Below the pieces are notes generated by a model that saw nothing but the letters and a program-made list of their open reading frames with translations, searched no databases and was not told the DNA's origin. The position numbers were made by a program, and so were the translations under genes. Below, piece after piece: positions 15,396-24,636 of a DNA stretch of 64,000 nucleotides. Each line of letters opens with the position of its first letter. The first letter of the stretch is position 1. The stretch comes from an uncultured Acidobacteriota bacterium. GTDB taxonomy: Bacteria > Acidobacteriota > Terriglobia > Terriglobales > Acidobacteriaceae. The DNA is taken from assembly GCA_903873705.1 (NCBI GenBank), contig CAIQPK010000003.1:1-64000 (forward strand), written 5' to 3'.

Positions 15396-16619
15396 CTACG
15401 GGTTGAAACGGTCTGGCCAGCGCCAGCGTGCGACGAGGTAGGGCTTATCGCTTTCGAAGGCCGTAGCGACGGCTTCAATGTGTTGTTCGGCGAGCGTGGC
15501 GTCGCCATCGACCATGCGCAGATGCGAGGCGACCCAGGCGAGATACAGCGGCGTCATGGCGCCGAGCAGGTGGGTGCGATTGATGGTACGCAGACGGTAG
15601 GCGAGAACGAAATCGTAGACGGTTCGAGCCCAAAGGGCGTCCGGCATGCGGAAGGTTTCCGGCGGCGTGAGCGACAGCTTCTTGAGATTGAGCAACGAGT
15701 TTGGCGGCAGCACCAGCGACCACAATTCGCGGAGGTTGGTGTACGCGTTGCGGAAGGAGTCGATCATGGGAGCGAGATCCAGGGGGTTGGCGTCGGCTGC
15801 AGTGGAACGCGTGGCATAGGTGGGAACTCGGGGGGCGGTGGTGGCCAGGCGGGCGCGCTGCCAAAAGGAAGCGCGGGCTTCGATGTCTGCGAAGAGCGAT
15901 CCGGCTACGTTGGATAGCAGCGAGTTGAGATCGATGGCGCCCGGCAGGGGAAGCGTGCGCTGGTCGCCAGCCACGTCGCGAACGGAGAAGCCGGCAACGG
16001 CAGCCTCCGCCACCGGCCAGACGAACGCGTCAGCCTGGTTGGTAGAAGTCAGGCGCTGTGCGGTGGTGGCGAGGCGTTCCGCCATGCGTGGGGATAGGGC
16101 GGCGTCGATGGGGAGCGGGAAGCGAACGTGCTGTGAGAACAATGCGCGCGTGAGCGGATAGAGAATGGCGGAGTTGACCAGCGCATCGCGAGGACCGACG
16201 GGATAGCGCGGCAGCACCAGATCTTGCTGGTCAAACACGCCGCTGACAAGGCGGCGCAGGGTGTCCGGTGAAACGGATGCGGCCTCGGCACCAAGAAGCA
16301 GCACGGCCTGGGGGTGATGTTCGCGGGCAAGTGTCCAGGCGTTCAGGTAGTCGGCGGCGGTGGGTACCCAGGCCCCGTGCGGGGAGCTGGAGGAGGTGTA
16401 ATTCAGGATTCGGATTTGAGATTCATCAGAGGAAGAACGAGTGGGGACAGGGTCGGGTGTCGCGACGATGATGGGCTGCAGCGGAAAGGCACGCCGCAAA
16501 TGGTCGAGCGTCGCGTCGAAGGCCTCGCCGGTCAGCGTCGGAAGGCAGATGAGCGTCGCGGCCTGATCCGGCGCGGCATGGGTGGAAGCGCTCAGTGCGG
16601 GTGCGGGAACGGTCGACAT
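15396..16619 (-). CDS. GT-A-like glycosyltransferase-related protein, DxD motif not conserved
   Basis: 407 residues, start ATG overlapping the maltokinase stop (TGATG). The fold pattern looks GT-A-like: an N-terminal beta-strand (ATLICLPTL), a strand ending LLLGAEAASVSP at the place where related synthases have D-x-D, then LVLPRYPVGPRDALVNSAI and the helix LYPLTRALFSQHVRFPLPID. This resembles mannosylglycerate/glucosylglycerate synthase-type enzymes, with a helical C-terminal half (about 250-407). GAEA instead of DAD suggests altered metal binding or loss of catalysis. Its tight coupling to treS and maltokinase implies a role in the trehalose/alpha-glucan pathway; the reaction is unknown. Confidence 0.55.
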   Translation of the reverse strand: MSTVPAPALSASTHAAPDQAATLICLPTLTGEAFDATLDHLRRAFPLQPIIVATPDPVPTRSSSDESQIRILNYTSSSSPHGAWVPTAADYLNAWTLAREHHPQAVLLLGAEAASVSPDTLRRLVSGVFDQQDLVLPRYPVGPRDALVNSAILYPLTRALFSQHVRFPLPIDAALSPRMAERLATTAQRLTSTNQADAFVWPVAEAAVAGFSVRDVAGDQRTLPLPGAIDLNSLLSNVAGSLFADIEARASFWQRARLATTAPRVPTYATRSTAADANPLDLAPMIDSFRNAYTNLRELWSLVLPPNSLLNLKKLSLTPPETFRMPDALWARTVYDFVLAYRLRTINRTHLLGAMTPLYLAWVASHLRMVDGDATLAEQHIEAVATAFESDKPYLVARWRWPDRFNP

Positions 16620-18169
16620 CAGGCGGCCTCACGGAGCAGGGACAGGACTCCACTGAGTGGGATGCCGAGCCACGTGGGGCGGTTGTTGAGTTCGTACAGC
16701 AACTCGTAGAGAGCTTTCTCAAGCAGGAAGGCCGTGAGCATGGATTCGGCCTGCGGGGGCTCAGGGATTAGCTCGGGGTTGGCGACGATCACGTCGCGAT
16801 AGCTGGCGAGAAACGCGGTGGAAGCGGAGCGCTCCCACGCCGTGGCCCACGCTTCGAGCGATGGCGAACACGGTGTGTGCTGCTTGTGAGCGTCGAGCGC
16901 GGCGAACGCAGCGTAGCTGAAGCTGCGCAGCATGCCGGCGACGTCACGGAGTGGCGACTGCTTGCGGCGGCGCTCTTCGAGTGAACGCGCGGGTTCGCCT
17001 TCGAAGTCGACGACGAGGAAGTCGTCTGCGGTGCGAAGGACCTGGCCGAGGTGGTAGTCGCCGTGAATGCGAATGCGGCGCCCAAAGCGATAGGGAGAAG
17101 CTGTAGCCAGCGTGTGCGCTCGGTCGAGGAGTTGCTTGCGCTTGCTCAGCAGCGACGCTGCCGCATCGGTGAGAGCTGCGGGCACCTGCGGCATGTGCTG
17201 CTTCATGGCGTCGAGCGCCGAGACGATTTGGGCGTGGATGCGGGTGGCGTCGGCGGCGAGGTCATTCGGAGTGAAGGCTTCGGCGCAGAAAGCGGGGTCG
17301 TCGGTGTGCGTGGCAAGAGCGAGGTGCAGCTCTGCAGTGCGGCGGCCGAGCAGTGCGGCGGCGGCGATAGAGTTCGGCGCATATTCGCGCGGCTCCGAGG
17401 TGATGGTGGAAGTGGCCAGGAAGCTCGCGCGTGGGATTGTCGCCTGGGGTGCGGCTAGATGGACGACCGAAGCGAAGAACCTTCCGAGTTCTTCGACCAT
17501 CCATTGCCAGCCGTCGCCTTGATTAGGAGCGAAGGCCTGAAGAAAGGCCAGCGTTGTGCCGTCGGCTCCTCGCAGGTGGCCCAGGTACGCGGGAATATTG
17601 TCAAAGTGCGCGATGCTCGTCAGGAAGCGCGGGATCTCGACGTCGGGATTTTCGCCCGGCTGGAGCCGGCGATAGAGCTTCAGGATGTAGCGGTCATCGT
17701 AGAGGATGCTGGTGTTCGATTGCTCGGCGGACGCTACGCGGGACGGGAGCAGATCTACCGTGTATGGAGAGGCGGCGGTGAGCGCCAATAGTTGCGCCCG
17801 GAAGTGCTCGTCCACCACGGCGTCATGCAGTAGGGACGGTCCCTGGGAGGTGTTGAGCGTGGCGACGATCACGTTGGGTGTGGATACGCGCAGCGCCGCA
17901 GCGGCGCTGCCCGAAGTGATGGCGAGCGGAAGCTGGTAGGTTTCCCTGGCACCCTCAACGTAACTGACGGCGACGGTGGTAAGCGCTGCGTTGGTGCCTG
18001 GGAGCGTTTGGACGTTGGCCAGGGTGGCAGAGGTGATGGTCCGCGACTTGGAGCCGAACCAGCGCTGGGTGACGAGGAACCAAGGAAGCTCCCGCGCGAC
18101 CTGGTCACGGTGGGAGACGGTTAGCAATTCAACGAGGTCGATGGCGGAGTCGCCGTTTTGCGTGCTCAC
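16619..18169 (-). CDS. mak: Maltokinase
   Basis: Phosphorylates maltose from TreS to maltose 1-phosphate, the substrate of GlgE. 516 residues when started at the GTG at 18169, whose GTGA overlaps the treS stop; an in-frame upstream ATG at 18241 lies inside treS and is unlikely. The N-terminal cap ([16 protein letters not shown]) is typical of Mak/Pep2. The kinase core contains [10 protein letters not shown] (about 350, catalytic loop) and VVDFEGEP (metal-binding Asp). It is sandwiched by overlapping start/stop codons on both sides, so translation is coupled with treS and the GT-like gene. Confidence 0.9.
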   Translation of the reverse strand: MSTQNGDSAIDLVELLTVSHRDQVARELPWFLVTQRWFGSKSRTITSATLANVQTLPGTNAALTTVAVSYVEGARETYQLPLAITSGSAAAALRVSTPNVIVATLNTSQGPSLLHDAVVDEHFRAQLLALTAASPYTVDLLPSRVASAEQSNTSILYDDRYILKLYRRLQPGENPDVEIPRFLTSIAHFDNIPAYLGHLRGADGTTLAFLQAFAPNQGDGWQWMVEELGRFFASVVHLAAPQATIPRASFLATSTITSEPREYAPNSIAAAALLGRRTAELHLALATHTDDPAFCAEAFTPNDLAADATRIHAQIVSALDAMKQHMPQVPAALTDAAASLLSKRKQLLDRAHTLATASPYRFGRRIRIHGDYHLGQVLRTADDFLVVDFEGEPARSLEERRRKQSPLRDVAGMLRSFSYAAFAALDAHKQHTPCSPSLEAWATAWERSASTAFLASYRDVIVANPELIPEPPQAESMLTAFLLEKALYELLYELNNRPTWLGIPLSGVLSLLREAA

Positions 18170-19887
18170 GGTTCCGGCACCTCCATTTGCTGCTCGGTGG
18201 GTTCGACAACGTTGCTGACGATAGGTTGTAGCTCGAGCCAAAGGAAACTGTACGGTGCGAGCGTGAGCGGGTAGGGCTGATCGGTGACGGCCGGAAAGGG
18301 AACGTAGCCGAGCATCTCAACGGGCTGGCGGCCGGCAAACTTGGCGAGATCCAGCGATACGGGTTGTGCGAAGCGCGAGAGGTTGGCGGCGCACAGAACG
18401 GTTTCGGAGTGCGTGCCGTCTTCGCTCTGGTAGTCGCGGATGTAGGCGAGAATTTTGCGGTTGTCGGGCGCGAGGAACTCCAGCGTGCCGCGGCCGAAGA
18501 CCTGGAATAGCTTGCGAAGGGCGAGCATGTTGCGCGTCCATTGCAGGAGCGAGGAGGCGTCAGACTGCTGCGCTTCCACATTGATGGACTGGTAGCCGTA
18601 GGTGGGGTCCATGACGACGGGGAAATAGAGGCGCGCAGGGTCCGCGCGAGAGAAGCCGGCGTTGCGGTCGGAGTTCCACTGCATGGGTGTGCGGACCCCG
18701 TTCCGGTCGCCGAGGTAGATGTTGTCGCCCATGCCGATCTCGTCGCCGTAATACATGATGGGCGTGCCGGGCATGGAGAGCAACAGCGAATTCAGGAGCT
18801 CGATGCGGCGACGGTTGTTGTCCATGAGCGGAGCGAGGCGACGACGAATGCCGACGTTGATGCGCATGCGGGTGTCCGCCGCGTAGGCCAGGTTCATGTA
18901 GTCGCGCTCATCGTCGGTGACCATTTCGAGGGTGAGCTCGTCGTGATTGCGCAGGAAGATGCCCCACTGGCAGGTGGGTGGGATGTCGGGTGTCTGCGCC
19001 ATGATGTCGGTGATAGGCAGGCGGTCTTCCTGGCGGAGCGCCATGTAGATGCGTGGCATCAGGGGGAAGTGGAAAGCCATCTGGCACTCGTCGCCGTCGC
19101 CGAAGTAAGGGCGGACGTCGGCGGGCCACATGTTGGCCTCGGCCAGGATGAGTCGGTTTTCGTACTCGGCATCCATGACGGAGCGAATGTGTTTGATGAG
19201 GACGTGCGTTTCGGGCACATTCTCGCAGCTGGTGCCGTCGCGCTCAACGAGGTACGGGATGGCGTCGAGGCGGAGGCCATCGACGCCCATGTCCATCCAG
19301 AAGCGCATGGCGTTGAGGACTTCTTCCATGACGGCGGGGTTGTCGAAGTTGAGGTCGGGCTGATGGGAGAAAAAGCGGTGCCAGTAGTACTGGTTGGCGA
19401 CGGGGTCCCATGTCCAGTTGGACTTTTCGGTGTCGGTGAAGATAATGCGGACGCCTTCGTAGAGCTTGTCGGTGTCGGACCAGACGTACATGTTGCGCTC
19501 GGGCGAGCCGGGCGGCGCGAGGCGGGCACGCTGGAACCACGGGTGCTGATCGGAGCTGTGATTGATAACCAGCTCGATCATGACCTGCATGTTGCGCTGG
19601 TGGGCGGCGTCGAGGAACTGCTTGAAGTCGTCGATGGTGCCGTAGGACGGGTTGACGGCGCAGTAGTCGGAGATGTCGTAGCCGTCGTCGCGCAGAGGCG
19701 AGGGGAAGAACGGGAGCAGCCAGAGGCAGGTGACGCCGAGGTCCTGGAGGTAGTCGAGTTTGGAGATGAGGCCCTGGAAGTCGCCGATGCCGTCGCCGTT
19801 GGAGTCAGCGAAGGCGCGGACGTGGAGCTCGTAGATGATCGCGTCCTTGTACCAGAGGGGATCGGTGGCGCTGCAGGCTTTCTTCAC
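18166..19887 (-). CDS. treS: Trehalose synthase (maltose alpha-D-glucosyltransferase)
   Basis: GH13 enzyme interconverting trehalose and maltose. 573 residues: (beta/alpha)8 barrel with [11 protein letters not shown] (about 70), nucleophile Asp in [12 protein letters not shown] (about 205), acid/base Glu in [10 protein letters not shown] and the second Asp in [13 protein letters not shown], each in the wording typical of TreS. Start is a GTG at 19887 behind GAGG. No maltokinase domain is fused; that activity is supplied by the next gene. It sits in glgE-DUF3828-treS-mak-GT. Confidence 0.95.
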   Translation of the reverse strand: MKKACSATDPLWYKDAIIYELHVRAFADSNGDGIGDFQGLISKLDYLQDLGVTCLWLLPFFPSPLRDDGYDISDYCAVNPSYGTIDDFKQFLDAAHQRNMQVMIELVINHSSDQHPWFQRARLAPPGSPERNMYVWSDTDKLYEGVRIIFTDTEKSNWTWDPVANQYYWHRFFSHQPDLNFDNPAVMEEVLNAMRFWMDMGVDGLRLDAIPYLVERDGTSCENVPETHVLIKHIRSVMDAEYENRLILAEANMWPADVRPYFGDGDECQMAFHFPLMPRIYMALRQEDRLPITDIMAQTPDIPPTCQWGIFLRNHDELTLEMVTDDERDYMNLAYAADTRMRINVGIRRRLAPLMDNNRRRIELLNSLLLSMPGTPIMYYGDEIGMGDNIYLGDRNGVRTPMQWNSDRNAGFSRADPARLYFPVVMDPTYGYQSINVEAQQSDASSLLQWTRNMLALRKLFQVFGRGTLEFLAPDNRKILAYIRDYQSEDGTHSETVLCAANLSRFAQPVSLDLAKFAGRQPVEMLGYVPFPAVTDQPYPLTLAPYSFLWLELQPIVSNVVEPTEQQMEVPEP

Positions 19888-19954
19888 TCGTCGTGCCTCT
19901 TTCTGACTCGGGCTCCTGAGTGGGTTTGGATGCGCTTTCCTGCGGATGCGCTGG

Positions 19955-20449
19955 CTACTTAAGCGGTTTGGTCAAGAATTTGCGCAGGCTCGCCGTCCAG
20001 CCTGTTGAGATGTCGTCAATGCGCCACCCAGAATCAGTTCGAATGAGGTACAGGGTCAACTTGTGGTCGTCCGAAGATGGTGGACCGGCGAATCGCAGTG
20101 CTACATGGGCTGTAGCGTGGTTTTGAGTTTGATTGCTGATCGTAAGATGGTTAAGCTGCAGGCCATCTGAATCCTGGCAATCGCATACCGGATCACCGTC
20201 GAGTTTGCCTACCTGGCCCCGCGCTGCCCGCCGATCTGCATGAATGAGGCCGAGCAACGACAGCGAGAACGCTTCATTTCCATCCCGACCTAAAAATGAA
20301 GGTCCGTTTGCTCCTGCTGGATGAGCGTATAGGGCATAAAGGTGACGAACGAATGCGTCAGGGCTCGCTTCGATTTGAGCATTGCCACTTTGCGCCAAAG
20401 CTAAGATGGCGAGGATAAGAATGTGGCGGGAACGAGCGAACGCGTTCAT
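19955..20449 (-). CDS. Exported DUF3828-like protein in the trehalose operon
   Basis: 164 residues, with ATG overlapping the glgE stop by ATGA, so it is a true operon member. Residues 1-24 form a signal peptide ([16 protein letters not shown]). The mature part has an early [11 protein letters not shown] helix, [11 protein letters not shown] (about 84) and a beta-rich end with [10 protein letters not shown]. This layout is like DUF3828/NTF2-like small periplasmic proteins. A secreted protein between two cytosolic sugar enzymes is unexpected; function unknown. Confidence 0.7.
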   Translation of the reverse strand: MNAFARSRHILILAILALAQSGNAQIEASPDAFVRHLYALYAHPAGANGPSFLGRDGNEAFSLSLLGLIHADRRAARGQVGKLDGDPVCDCQDSDGLQLNHLTISNQTQNHATAHVALRFAGPPSSDDHKLTLYLIRTDSGWRIDDISTGWTASLRKFLTKPLK

Positions 20450-22458
20450 CGTATGACTCTAAAAATGTGTGCCGGCATAACGTTGGGATCGAGCGAAATA
20501 TAGTTCCACTGGTCCTTCCACGTGTAGCGGGCCCCGGTGAGGAGATCTTCGACTTCGAAGCTGCCCTGCCAGGGCAGGTCGAGGCGTGGCATGTTGAGAT
20601 TGATCCAGCCGTCATGCGGATTGCGGGGATCGAGGTTGACGATCACCAGGATGACGTCACTGAGATCGTCGGTGGACTTGGAGTAGGCGATGAGGTTGTC
20701 ATCCGGGATGGCGTGGAAGTGGAGGTTTTCGTTGCGCTGCAGCGCGAGGTGGTCGCGGCGGATCTGGTTGAGCTGCGTGATGAGTGGCGCGATGGAGATC
20801 GGATCGGCGCGGTTCCAGCGGCGGATTTCATATTTTTCGCTGTCGACGTACTCTTCGCTGCCGGTCTTGCCGGGGGCGGCGGGAGCGGGGCGGCCTTCGC
20901 ATAGCTCGTAGGCTGGGCCGTAGATGCCGTAGTTGGCGCTGAGCGTGGCGGCGAGGATGACGCGCTGCATGAACATGGCACGGCCGCCAGTTTGCAGCTG
21001 CTCATGCAGAATGTCGGGGGTGTTGGGCCAGACGTTCGGGCGGAAAAAGTCCGCGATCGGAAAGCTGCAGATTTCTTCGAAGTAAGCCTGCAGGTCGGCC
21101 TTGGTATTGCGCCAGGTGAAGTAGGTGTAGCCCTGCGTGTAGCCCGCCTTGGCGAGCGAGTACATGACGTGCGGGCGGGTGAAGGCTTCGGCGAGGAAGA
21201 GGGTTTCGGGAGTGTCTTTTTGTATTTCGGCGATGCACCACTTCCAGAACGTCAGGGCCTTGGTGTGCGGGTTGTCGACGCGGAAGACACGGACGCCCCG
21301 GTCGACCCAGAACTTGAAGACGCCGTAGAGCGCGTCCCAAAGGCCGCGCCAATCGGGAGACTCGAAGTTGATGGGATAGATGTCCTGGTATTTCTTCGGC
21401 GGGTTCTCCGCGTACTGGATGGTGCCGTCAGGACGCAGGGTGAACCAGTCCGGGTGCTCGGCGACCCAGGGATGGTCGGGCGAGCACTGGAAGGCGATGT
21501 CGAGTGCGAGCTCCATGTTGTGCTCGCGCGTCGCGGCCTGTAGGTGATCGAAATCAGCCAGTGTCCCGAGCTTTGGGTGAACCGCGGTGTGACCGCCTTC
21601 GGCTGCGCCAATGGCCCAGGGGCTGCCTTCGTCTCCTGGCTTGGCCGTGACGGCGTTGTTGGGGCCTTTGCGGTAAGCGACGCCGATGGGGTGAATCGGT
21701 GGCATGTAGACAATGTCAAAGCCCATTGCGGCAATGTCGGGCAGCAGCGCTTCGACGTCGCGCAACGTGCCGTGTTGACCGGGGTGGGGTGAGGTGGAGC
21801 GCGGGAAGAGTTCGTACCAACTGGAGAAGCGAGCGCGATCGCGGTCGACCCAGACGGGCAATTCTGAGGCAAAGCGCGTGGCGAAGGTGCGGTCAGGGTA
21901 TTGGGAAGCCAGCGCGACAATCTCGGCGCTTACCGGCGACTTGTAAAAAGGGTGGCGGGCTTCAGCAAGGGCCTCCAACTCGAGCATGGCCGAGCGGAGT
22001 CTCTTGGCGTCGGCGCCGCTGGCGCGGGCGGCAGCGGTGCCGAGATGGCGGGCTCCGATACGCAGCGCAAGCGGGATATCCTGCGGTGTAGAGATCTGCT
22101 GGGTGGGTTCCTGCGGGTCCGGCTGGGCGGCGAGGCGCTTGTCGAGGTCGTGCAGCCACGTGTCGAAGTGGTCCACCCAGGCCTCAATAGTGAAGCGCCA
22201 GGGGCCGAGCTTGTCGACGACAAACTGTGCAGACCAGAGATCGTTGTTGAGTGGAGCGAACGTCGCCCATTGCCAATCGGGATTGGAAGCGTGGCGATAG
22301 AGCAGGCGGGCGGCGACGTGGTCGTGGCCGTCGCCGAAAATGGCGGCAGTAATCGTGACGGTGTCGCCGAGAACGCGCTTGGCGGGGTGGCGGCCGCAGT
22401 CGATCTGCGGCTGGACGTCTTCAACGACGATTCGGCGGCGGCCCTCGATGGGTTTCAT
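20446..22458 (-). CDS. glgE: Alpha-1,4-glucan:maltose-1-phosphate maltosyltransferase
   Basis: GH13_3 enzyme that extends alpha-1,4-glucan with maltosyl units from maltose 1-phosphate. 670 residues from ATG 22458 (AGGAG upstream; an earlier in-frame ATG at 22560 adds an unlikely 34-residue leader). The N-terminal beta-domain begins GRRRIVVEDVQPQID. The barrel holds MPPIHPIGVAYRKGPNN, nucleophile Asp in FRVDNPHTKA, acid Glu in TLFLAEAFTRP and YFTWRNTK, all characteristic of GlgE. Family enzymes act with TreS, Mak and branching enzyme GlgB; no glgB is in this window. Confidence 0.95.
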   Translation of the reverse strand: MKPIEGRRRIVVEDVQPQIDCGRHPAKRVLGDTVTITAAIFGDGHDHVAARLLYRHASNPDWQWATFAPLNNDLWSAQFVVDKLGPWRFTIEAWVDHFDTWLHDLDKRLAAQPDPQEPTQQISTPQDIPLALRIGARHLGTAAARASGADAKRLRSAMLELEALAEARHPFYKSPVSAEIVALASQYPDRTFATRFASELPVWVDRDRARFSSWYELFPRSTSPHPGQHGTLRDVEALLPDIAAMGFDIVYMPPIHPIGVAYRKGPNNAVTAKPGDEGSPWAIGAAEGGHTAVHPKLGTLADFDHLQAATREHNMELALDIAFQCSPDHPWVAEHPDWFTLRPDGTIQYAENPPKKYQDIYPINFESPDWRGLWDALYGVFKFWVDRGVRVFRVDNPHTKALTFWKWCIAEIQKDTPETLFLAEAFTRPHVMYSLAKAGYTQGYTYFTWRNTKADLQAYFEEICSFPIADFFRPNVWPNTPDILHEQLQTGGRAMFMQRVILAATLSANYGIYGPAYELCEGRPAPAAPGKTGSEEYVDSEKYEIRRWNRADPISIAPLITQLNQIRRDHLALQRNENLHFHAIPDDNLIAYSKSTDDLSDVILVIVNLDPRNPHDGWINLNMPRLDLPWQGSFEVEDLLTGARYTWKDQWNYISLDPNVMPAHIFRVIR

Positions 22459-22632
22459 GCGAGCGTGATTCTCCTGCTTTAGATCATCTTGCGCAGACGT
22501 TGAGATGGGCGAGGTGGCGATTCGGGGCCCCGGCGCATCCAAACAGAGGTGGCAAGCCACCGCGCGTCCTCTTCATTGTTTCATGGCCGGGCGTGAGGCG
22601 AATCCTCAATGACGATGCAAGCGAGGCCCTGA
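22459..22632. promoter_or_regulatory. Divergent promoter region of the two trehalose/glucan operons
   Basis: 174 bases between the leftward glgE operon and the rightward GH15-treY-treZ operon. It contains a perfect GGTGGC-AA-GCCACC dyad (22548-22561). No clear sigma-70 boxes stand out. Shared control of both arms from this gap is an inference from geometry. Confidence 0.4.
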
Positions 22633-24486
22633 TTGCCGGATTGGTTTGGGAAAAAAGAAAAGTTGCCGCCCCTGCATGGCGCGCGCATTGAAGACTACGC
22701 CTTGATCGGCGACTGCGAGACCGCAGCACTGGTGAGCCTCGATGGGTCCATTGACTGGCTGTGCTGGCCGTCGTTTTCATCGCCCGCGTGCTTTGCAGCG
22801 CTACTGGGGACGGACGATAACGGTTACTGGAAGATTCGTCCCAAAGATGAGATCAAGGCAGTACGGCGGCGCTATCTGCCGGGAACGATGATTGTAGAGA
22901 CGACCTTCGAGACGGCCGATGGCGAAGTGATGCTGACCGATTTCATGCCGCCGCGAGGGAATTATTCCGACGTGGTGCGCATCGCGCGCGGTGTGCGCGG
23001 CAAGGTGGCCATGCATATGGGCTTCGTTCTCCGGTTCGATTATGGACGCACCATTCCCTGGGTGACCATGGAGGGGGACGATTTGCACGCGGTCGCCGGA
23101 CCGCACATGGCTACGCTACGGACTCAGTGCCTGGGCGGCGGCTCCGCCAAATTTCATGGAGAAGGACTGGCTACCGTAAGCGACTTTACGCTGCGCGAAG
23201 GCGATGAAGTCTGTTTCGTGATGACCTATTCAGGTTCGCTGGATAAGCAAATGCCCCCGGCGATCGATGTGAATGCGGCCCTGGAGGATACGAAGGCGTA
23301 TTGGTGCGAGTGGACGGCGAAGTCGCAGTACAAGGGCGAATATGCGGACGCCGTAGCTCGCAGCTTGATCACGCTGGAAGCCATGACCTACAAGCCGACC
23401 GGCGGCATTGTGGCTGCGGTGACGCTGGGGTTGCCGGAGCAGATTGGCGGCGAGCGCAACTGGGACTACCGCTACTGCTGGCTGCGGGACACCTCGTTCA
23501 CGCTGCTGATATTGATGCACGCGGGCTATACCGAGGAGGCCATTCGCTGGCGAAGGTGGTTGTTGCGTGCGGTTGCCGGTGCGCCGGACCAGATTCAGGC
23601 GCTGTACGGCATCAGCGGCGAGCGTCAGCTGGTGGAGTCGAACGCGACGTGGCTGCGGGGCTACAAAGAGTCTCGCCCCGTGCGCATCGGCAACGCCGCG
23701 GCAGAGCAGTTTCAGTTGGACGTGTTTGGAGAAGTGGCGGTGGCACTCCACCGCTCCCCCGAAGCCGAGGACGACATTCGAACCCCGGCGATGGCCCTTC
23801 AGGCCTCGTTGATAGACCACTTGTGCCACGTGTGGGACCAGCCGGACGAAGGCATCTGGGAGACCCGCGGTGGACGCCAGCACTTTGTGCACAGCAAGGT
23901 GATGGCCTGGATGGCACTGGATCGTGCTGTGCGCAACTACGAAAAATTTGACGGCGGTGGCGACGTCAAACGCTGGCGCAAGAATCGGGACATGCTGCAC
24001 AAGGAAATCTGCAGCAAGGGCTTCGATAAGAAGTTGAACGCCTTCACGCAGAGCTATGGATCGCGGTCGCTCGATGCCTCGTGTCTGCGGCTCGCGATGG
24101 TCGGATTCTTGCCGATCGACGATCCGCGCATCGTCGGCACAATTGACGCGATACAGAAGCATCTCACGCGCGATGGATTGGTGATGCGCTATGACATTCG
24201 CGAGACCGACGATGGGCTGCGGGGGAAGGAAGGCGTCTTCCTGGCGTGCAGCTTCTGGATGGTAGTGTGCCTGCATCTGCTGGGGCGCACCGACGAAGCG
24301 AAGGCGATGTTCGACAGATTACTGGCACTACGCAACGACGTCGGCTTACTGAGCGAAGAGTATGACCCGGTGAATAAGCAGATGCTTGGGAATTTTCCGC
24401 AAGCCCTTTCGCATATAGCGCTTGCCCACGCGGCGTTTACGCTTTCGGGCCAGTGGAAGCCGGAAGTATATGCGGAGTGCACGTAG
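22633..24486 (+). CDS. GH15 family glucoamylase/trehalase-like hydrolase
   Basis: 617 residues. An N-terminal beta-sandwich starts IEDYALIGDCETAALVS (about 18) and SIDWLCWPSF. The (alpha/alpha)6 catalytic domain includes NWDYRYCWLRD, the general acid in DEGIWETRGG (about 415) and the general base region SEEYDP...GNFPQALSH near the C-terminus. Family members of this layout hydrolyse alpha-glucan ends or trehalose; both substrates exist in this pathway. The start is a TTG with a weak ribosome binding site (GCGAGG). First gene of the rightward arm. Confidence 0.88.
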   Translation: MPDWFGKKEKLPPLHGARIEDYALIGDCETAALVSLDGSIDWLCWPSFSSPACFAALLGTDDNGYWKIRPKDEIKAVRRRYLPGTMIVETTFETADGEVMLTDFMPPRGNYSDVVRIARGVRGKVAMHMGFVLRFDYGRTIPWVTMEGDDLHAVAGPHMATLRTQCLGGGSAKFHGEGLATVSDFTLREGDEVCFVMTYSGSLDKQMPPAIDVNAALEDTKAYWCEWTAKSQYKGEYADAVARSLITLEAMTYKPTGGIVAAVTLGLPEQIGGERNWDYRYCWLRDTSFTLLILMHAGYTEEAIRWRRWLLRAVAGAPDQIQALYGISGERQLVESNATWLRGYKESRPVRIGNAAAEQFQLDVFGEVAVALHRSPEAEDDIRTPAMALQASLIDHLCHVWDQPDEGIWETRGGRQHFVHSKVMAWMALDRAVRNYEKFDGGGDVKRWRKNRDMLHKEICSKGFDKKLNAFTQSYGSRSLDASCLRLAMVGFLPIDDPRIVGTIDAIQKHLTRDGLVMRYDIRETDDGLRGKEGVFLACSFWMVVCLHLLGRTDEAKAMFDRLLALRNDVGLLSEEYDPVNKQMLGNFPQALSHIALAHAAFTLSGQWKPEVYAECT

Positions 24487-24636
24487 CGAATCGATCCGGT
24501 GGAATGCGCAGGTGCAACCTCATGCGGCGCGGGCGACTCTATCTAGAGGAGCATCGCAACGCGTAAGCGTGGTCCCGAGTGAAGACGCAATCACTGCGCG
24601 CAGTTCGCGCTCCAACCGAAGAGAGAGCAGGAAGCG

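Noticed and set aside
18541-19962. 473-codon + strand frame opposite treS
   Set aside because: Val/Glu/Asp-rich antisense shadow of a fully conserved enzyme.
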